The notes under the pieces: model-generated
What the model was told of the DNA's origin: nothing
Databases searched by the model: none
The model's input: only the letters and a program-made list of their open reading frames with translations
Position numbers and translations under genes: made by a program
DNA from: Tetmemena sp. SeJ-2015
Taxonomy: Eukaryota > Ciliophora > Spirotrichea > Sporadotrichida > Oxytrichidae
Assembly: GCA_027382625.1 (NCBI GenBank)
Contig: JAJKFJ010021574.1
Location: 62,001 to 126,000 of the forward strand
Direction: 5' to 3'
Length of the DNA stretch: 64,000 nucleotides
Part shown: piece after piece, positions 58,481 to 64,000 of the stretch
Numbering within the stretch: the stretch's first letter is position 1
Layout: every line of letters starts with the position of its first letter

Positions 58481-61400
58481 TGCTGTTATATTTAAAATGA
58501 AAACAAGTATTTTACTAAATAGAATTTGCTTTTATATAAAAGATATTTACTTTTAAATTAAAATTAAAGCTGTTGCTTTTATTCTTAAGCAAGCTGCTCT
58601 GTATTAGATGTTGTAAACTATGACTTGTCAAGCAAATTAATTAAAGTAATAATTTTTATTTATTTACTAAAATGACTAAAATTTTTGTGTAAATGTCCTA
58701 TTTAGGTGGTGAAACTTAATGACTAAGCTGATTTGGTGATTAATTTAAACCTAATGAAGACGTAGAGCTACTGTTTGTAGGGAACTGAGAGTAAGGGGGA
58801 CTTTGGCTTATAGGGTGAGGAGTGAATGAGCTCAAATTGTTTTATGATTAGTTTTATATCAGAGAGTTTCTTCCTGACTGTAATCCCTCAGGTCTTTCCA
58901 TCTAGAAAGGAATTTACTGTGAGTTTACAGGACAGGAGGAGAATTGTGACTCTAACCTTTTAATTTAATACAATAAATAAGATAAATGCCCTTTTAAAGG
59001 TGTCTCAAAGTTAAATACTAAATAAAATATGTATATTGTTGCTTACTCTTTGCTGAATTTCAGAAGGTTTTTGCCCAATATTTTAATTAAAGCTTAGGGT
59101 GGGCTTGTTTAGACTATAGGAGCTTAAATATTTTGCTAAATGCTCAGACTCCTCTACACTCCTTGGAAATTTGAAAAAGGATCTTGCCTTTCATTATGCA
59201 CTGGCTCTTAGGCCGATGAATGATGATCTGATACTAGATTGAATAAATCTAAGACTTGAGAATTCTACGGCTTGCTTTCAGATCCTAGCGAATTATGCTG
59301 AATCTCCGCTTTAGAAGGTGAAGCTAGTGAAAAGTTTAAAAGATCATCCAAGTCAAGTTCTTTTTCTTGTTGGAGAATCGGTTTAAGTGCAGCTTGCTAG
59401 GTACTCTAATTTTAATTCGAGGGAGGGTTTAGAATATCTCCAAACATCTCCATGAAGGAATCTTAATGCTTAAGGCCTGCTGCATTTTCTTCTAGAGGTT
59501 TTATGGGTGAGGGTGGCCTGAAAATTTCTCTCTGAGGGGACGAAGGTAATGGACTGGTGTAACTGTTTACTGCTACTTCCAAAATTTGAGGTTTGCTTTC
59601 AATTTCTTGAGCCAGTACAACATTCTTTTATTGCTCTTTAATTTCTTAAGCTGAAGGAAAAGAAAAACTGAAGCTTGCCTCCTGCTCCTTGTTGATAAGG
59701 AAAAATATATTGATGACATTAAGAGGCTTTATCATTTCAACCTAGACCGAGGGCTCGTTATTTTACGCTCCAAAGTTGAAATCAAAGTCAAATGGACTCT
59801 CTTTGCTTTGAGAGGCCCTTTGCGATTGTTCTTGAGACTTCTAACCACTATCAATTGTATCTTAGAAAGTAGGATTGTGCTTCATTACTGGAGTTTTTAC
59901 TTTTTCATCATCGGCGTCTCTATGTGTCTAATTTGCCATATCATTTTAGTATTCTTCTCTGTCCGAATCGCTGCTTGGAACTGGAGGCATTTAGTCATCC
60001 TCATCTTCTTCATCTTATTGCTACTTCACTTCCTCTTCTGTAATTTGCTTTTATTCATTTTATTAGTCTTCTTCCTCGTTTGGATTCGGATCCTAAGCCA
60101 CTTCTACTTCGGATTTTACCTCTTCAACGTGAAATTAAGTAGGTACTGGAGAATCACCACCATCTTCGTCATCATTATCTTATTAGAATATCTTATCTGG
60201 AGATCTTGAGCTGCTAAGATCATCCCTCACTTCTAAATCATTGAGAGCATCAAAGAATTCGTCATTTGATTCTTGCTGCTAAAGTTGTTTATGTTCTGGA
60301 GTATGATTTTACTCTTCCCTGAATATAAGAGGCTCTTCCTCTTTCAAGCTAAGTTCCTAATCAAAAGGCTATATCTCAAGCGTGTCTAATCTTAGTGCAT
60401 CCAAATTCAAAGTGTTATAGCAAAATGAAGGTGGAATATAAATTTCTTGAAGTGTTTTAGTTCATTTAATTCGAGGCAAGGTTTTAATTATTCTGTGTCT
60501 TTATGAGATCATCAAAGAGATCTATTCCGATTTCTTAGTTGACAGAATTCTATTTTATCTCTTCATTGTCTTCATTATGATGTCTTTAGCTGAAATCTTT
60601 AACAGGAGAATTCTATTTAAAAGACTTCGAGCTTAAACTTCTAACACTTTCAAGAATTTCTTAGACCTTGGTTGATGAATTCTTCTTCAACAGAGTAGAT
60701 AATTAGTTGTCTGAGCTTCTTTGTGAAAGTGTTTGAGAAGGAAAGCTTTGAACCGATTGTTCATTTCGGCTCTGTGCAGAATCATTATTTTGAAACTTTA
60801 TGGCTGAGGCTCTGAGCACCAGCTTCTACTGAGGAGTCTGCTTTTGTTTAGACTTGAGCTCTTCATTCTATTGTTGAAGCTATTAGATTTGATCTTTAAG
60901 CTAATTCTCTCTCTTGATTGCTTTTTCTTCCTCAAGCAAATATTTCTGCTGCAACTCATCTTCTCTCATTTTGATTTGCTCTACTTCAGCGATAAGCTTT
61001 CTGATTTAGGCTTCCTCTCTTCTCTTAATCTCAGCTACTTCAGACTGAAGCTGCACTCTAATTTAATCCTCTCTCTTCTTGCTCTCTAAGAGCTCTCTTT
61101 ACAGTTACTGCTTGGTCTGAGATTCACTTTGACGCATGTCCTCTACGTCTTACTCCCCTCTCTGCTTAACTTCCAACACCTTATCTTCTAGTCTTTAGAT
61201 CTCCATTTTAAGAAGACTAATCTCTTTCTCCTTTTTATGGTTCACTTATTCCTATGACTCATTAGCCTTTCTTAGGTCAGCCAACTAAGTTTGAAGTTCA
61301 GAGATCTCTTTAGCTAGTTCCTCCTTAGAAGAGAGCTCTTACTCGTAGAGGAACTAGAACTTTTTATATGACTTTACATGCAGTTCTAAGTCTTCGAATC

Positions 61401-64000
61401 TCCTCAGTTGATCCTGCTTTTCTCTCTCTTAAACTCGCACCTTATCTGTCAATACAGATACCTAACTATTCAAAGAGTGATTCGTGTCCTCAACCTCTCT
61501 CAGCTTATCTTATAGTGAGTTCACCTTATACTTTTCATCCTCGAATTAACGCCTCAGAAAGTCTTTTTCAAAGCTGAGTGTGGCTATCTAGTCATTTAGC
61601 TCTTTCACCATCTTATCATTTGCAAATCATAGTAATAATAAAGAAAGACATATATTCAAGAGTAATTATAATTTGGAGCAGAGTGCATGACTATGGATTG
61701 GGTTTAAAAACTTGGATCGGTTTCCTAGAAGGGATCCCCAAAATTAAAATCGAACTACTCCTTGACCTAAGATTGATTGGCTTTATCCTGGATATCATTA
61801 AGAAACATATCTGGCTCCATAAATAACTACTTAGAACTGGAGGAGAGTTTTTACTGAGTTGTAGGTGGATTATAATTCTAAGCGATTTTCTCCGGCTTGG
61901 GTGGTTCAAAACCAGAAGAAGTTTTTTAATTTGAAACCTTTTTCTTCTTTATGATATAACCAAATAAAAATTTTGGAGAAAAAAAGGAGATAATCTTTCA
62001 GAATAATTACAAATTTATACTTCAGCTCAGCAAAATTAAATCTTTCATCATAAATGGATTAAAAATAGAAATATATTTAATGATGAAATGCTTAATTAAT
62101 TTTATCAATAACTTCTGGCTGAGGATTGGGCTGATCGAAACTGAAAGGATCTGAGTTTAAAGGAATCTATGGTTATTAATTTACACTTTATCCAACGGGC
62201 TGCAAGCTCTTAGTAATATTGAAGTCAAATGAGAAAGAAACCAGATCCTAACTCTGACTTTCCTTTAGCTACGAAGTATTTTTGCTTGGAGAAGGAAACT
62301 TAAATTGCTCGCTGTCTATCATGCTATTCCTCATGTGGGAGAATTCCTCCTCATCAGAGAGATCAGCATCCGGGCTCTCTTAAATCTAAGCAAGCTAAGA
62401 TTGCTGCTTCATCTCTATTCCATTACTAAGAGGGGCTTTAGGCTGGGGATGATTTTGCTTCTATTTCAAAGAGGATGTATCAGGTTGAGCTTTCAAGGGA
62501 TTGAGTCCCTAATTTACCTAGCCTGCTGTTTTAAAAGTCATTGAAAATTAGAATGGGTCATCTTTCATGGACATACCTAGACTGTCTGGCTTTTGCTAGA
62601 GCTTATCGGATATAACTTGCCTAGGAACATCTTGTTTTTCATTCTATGGCTTTTATTTGATTGGCAAGTCAACAACAGATTAAACAGGAGCTGTATCTAG
62701 AATACCCTATTTTAAAACATCAGATAGTTTAGTCTCCACTTTTCTGCTTTTCTATACAGATGCTGGTTTGCTGATTTCTTAATCTTGCTTTTATGGGAAT
62801 TAAGGAAAATCGAAATCAAACCCTTGGTTTTAATTAACTTAAGGAGCCTCTTTTTGCTATTTTTGTTTAGACTTCTCCAGTATTTTTTCTACTTCAAATT
62901 TTTAAGGAGCCTGAAGAATTTGCTACTCTTTTCGAGCAGATTTGAGGAGTATTTCAGGTTGCTGAACTTATATTATGGAAGAGTCACTAGCTTTCTTAAC
63001 TTGAGGAGACTATCTAAAGCTGTTAATTTGAGAAGGGTTGAAAGAATCGAAGGAGGATTTTATGGGCTCGAAACTACTGAAATTATCAGCATTACTTGGC
63101 TAGCTAAATCCAAAGTTCTGAAAATTCTAACCACCATTCTATACTTAACCAGTACCCCAAATGTCCTTGTTGAATTGCTAATCAGGTATTATGAAGTCAT
63201 TCTAGTTAATTGCAAAGTTTGTTTTGAATGCGTTCTGGTTAACTTAATCTTAAGGATGCTTTACAATTGAGTTGCGTTCATGTGGGTTTGGACCAAAATT
63301 CTGAGGCTTTTAAGGCTCTGCTCTTACTTTTTAATTTGGCTTACGCTCTTCATTCTAGGGCTCGATTTATTTCTTAACTTGCTGAGGCTAAGGTTGCTGC
63401 TATCTCTTATCTATTTTAGCTTCCTCTGGCTGATTCCTCTTTTCCTAAATTTGCTTTTTCTTTTGTAGCTCTTTAAGTTCTTGAGAAGTGAAAGGCTTGA
63501 GGATCAAAATCTTTTCTAGTGTGGTTGAAATCTCTCCAATAATCATGAGAATCTTGTCAATCTTAAAATAAAGCAATATCTCCAGAAGTAATTAATGTAC
63601 AAAATACTTTAATAAATCTTCTACTCCTTGTCCTTTATTTGAACTGAGGAGTCCATTAGTCTTTTTAAAAAGCCTTCACTAAACTCTTTTCCCTCATATA
63701 GTTGAGTGCGGAATTCTCCCAGTAATTAATCGTCCATTTAATCTCCGCCATCTCCTCCCATTTACATCACTTCTTCAACTAGCTTAGACGCATTCATTAG
63801 GATCCTTATTTATTTAGCTTATTAAAATTATCCAATTATAATTGTGATGCTCTGCTAGCTTTTTGTAGTCATCCTTTATCTGTCTCGCAAATGACGTGGC
63901 ATCTGAGTTATAGCTTGCAGCTACAGAGGCTTGAGATCTAGAACTTTAGAGACTTGTCTGATCTGACGCCCTGCTAACCGGTTTATGAGTGTCTTTAAAA
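57661..64000 (-). CDS. Large endocytic-type protein: coiled coil, NPF/DPF/DLL motifs and C-terminal alpha-adaptin-like ear (N-terminus off the right edge)
   Basis: Reading right to left: helical segments LVEEVMQMGGDGGDQMDD and LLGEFRTQLYEGKEFSEGFL (about 63790-63680), a Gln/Lys-rich linker, then a Phe/Asn/Ser-rich stretch with NADNFSSFEPIKSSFDSFNP. Next is DFNFGDPFQETDP (about 61760-61720) and a long heptad coil (about 61620-60850; VKELNDQIATLSFEKDFLRR, REVEDTNHSLNSQVSVLTDK). An acidic linker follows with clathrin/AP2-binding-type motifs (DDLLNF, DLFNLV, DPFSNF, FDFDFNF; about 60260-59180), then a Ser/Pro hinge. The C-terminal domain, about 58440-57661, reads LKIGMLSDFKPTGLFSCLL, LRVPVILLRFCQALPSLDAQ, QAKNILCGVTTFSNMSGFVT and LIKITITANGQNCEIVG, matching the appendage of AP-2 alpha adaptin. 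The stop is at 57663-57661. That these pieces are one gene is inferred from uninterrupted order and style. Confidence 0.6.

Noticed and set aside
59808..63468. Several Leu/Ile/Phe-rich plus-strand frames resembling membrane proteins
   Set aside because: They are antisense of charged coiled-coil and Gln-rich coding on the minus strand, whose codons give hydrophobic residues when reversed.
1..64000. Macronuclear DNA of Tetrahymena or Paramecium, which share the TAR=Gln code
   Set aside because: The recurrent 3-8 base pointers flanking frame-breaking inserts, and the inverted gene at 55454-57026, do not fit macronuclear DNA. Base composition is also higher in G+C than Tetrahymena.

Overview
The window looks like germline (micronuclear) DNA of a spirotrichous ciliate of the Oxytricha/Stylonychia/Tetmemena kind. 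Three things support this. (1) Long homologous proteins read through only if TAA and TAG are glutamine and TGA is the only stop. (2) Open frames break every 100-500 bases at points where a 3-8 base direct repeat (a pointer) flanks a short AT-rich insert; deleting the insert with one repeat copy restores both reading frame and homology. These inserts are internal eliminated sequences (IESs) between macronuclear-destined segments (MDSs). (3) Ordinary short GT..AG introns are present as well. No telomere repeat occurs, so this is not a macronuclear nanochromosome. The species cannot be named from this window.

Layout. 1-916 (-): DHHC palmitoyltransferase, cut by the left edge. 1456-5687 (+): importin-7/8-type karyopherin with at least 13 IESs. 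5868-7566 (+): two-helix membrane protein. 8363-13509 (-): EAG/CNG-like K+ channel with cyclic-nucleotide-binding domain and a long acidic tail. 13510-17514: mostly unassigned AT-rich DNA with one small (-) gene at 15364-16099. 17515-19718 (+): PEX11-like peroxisomal gene holding a 558-base IES. 19795-24640 (-): a small unknown gene and a coiled-coil gene. 24810-27074 (+): leucine-rich-repeat protein. 27197-27578 (-): small acidic protein. 27700-28450 (+): four-helix membrane protein with one clean IES. 28787-30044 (+): possible TFIIS N-domain-like protein. 30226-36855 (+): two unrecognised Ser/Gln/Lys-rich genes. 36980-41053 (-): pseudokinase-like/TPR gene. 41261-42165 (-): secreted or surface protein. 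42530-44508 (+): chromodomain plus RGG protein. 44631-47377 (+): SHIPPO/ODF3-type axonemal protein. 47263-50923 (-): Gln-rich protein. 51042-52035 (+): axonemal microtubule-associated-type protein. 52345-55128 (+): Caprin-like RGG protein. 55454-57026: amino-acid transporter. 57661-64000 (-): large endocytic-type protein with an alpha-adaptin ear, cut by the right edge.

The most striking item is the transporter at 55454-57026. Its N-terminal half lies on the minus strand to the right of its C-terminal half, which lies on the plus strand. The halves join in frame through a TTTG pointer present in inverted orientation, so this is a scrambled (inverted) germline gene. The other genes appear to have MDSs in normal order. 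Several IESs are extremely short (7-18 bases), and one 9-base insert carries an in-frame TGA. There is no operon logic: neighbours are independent genes expected to end up on separate macronuclear molecules.
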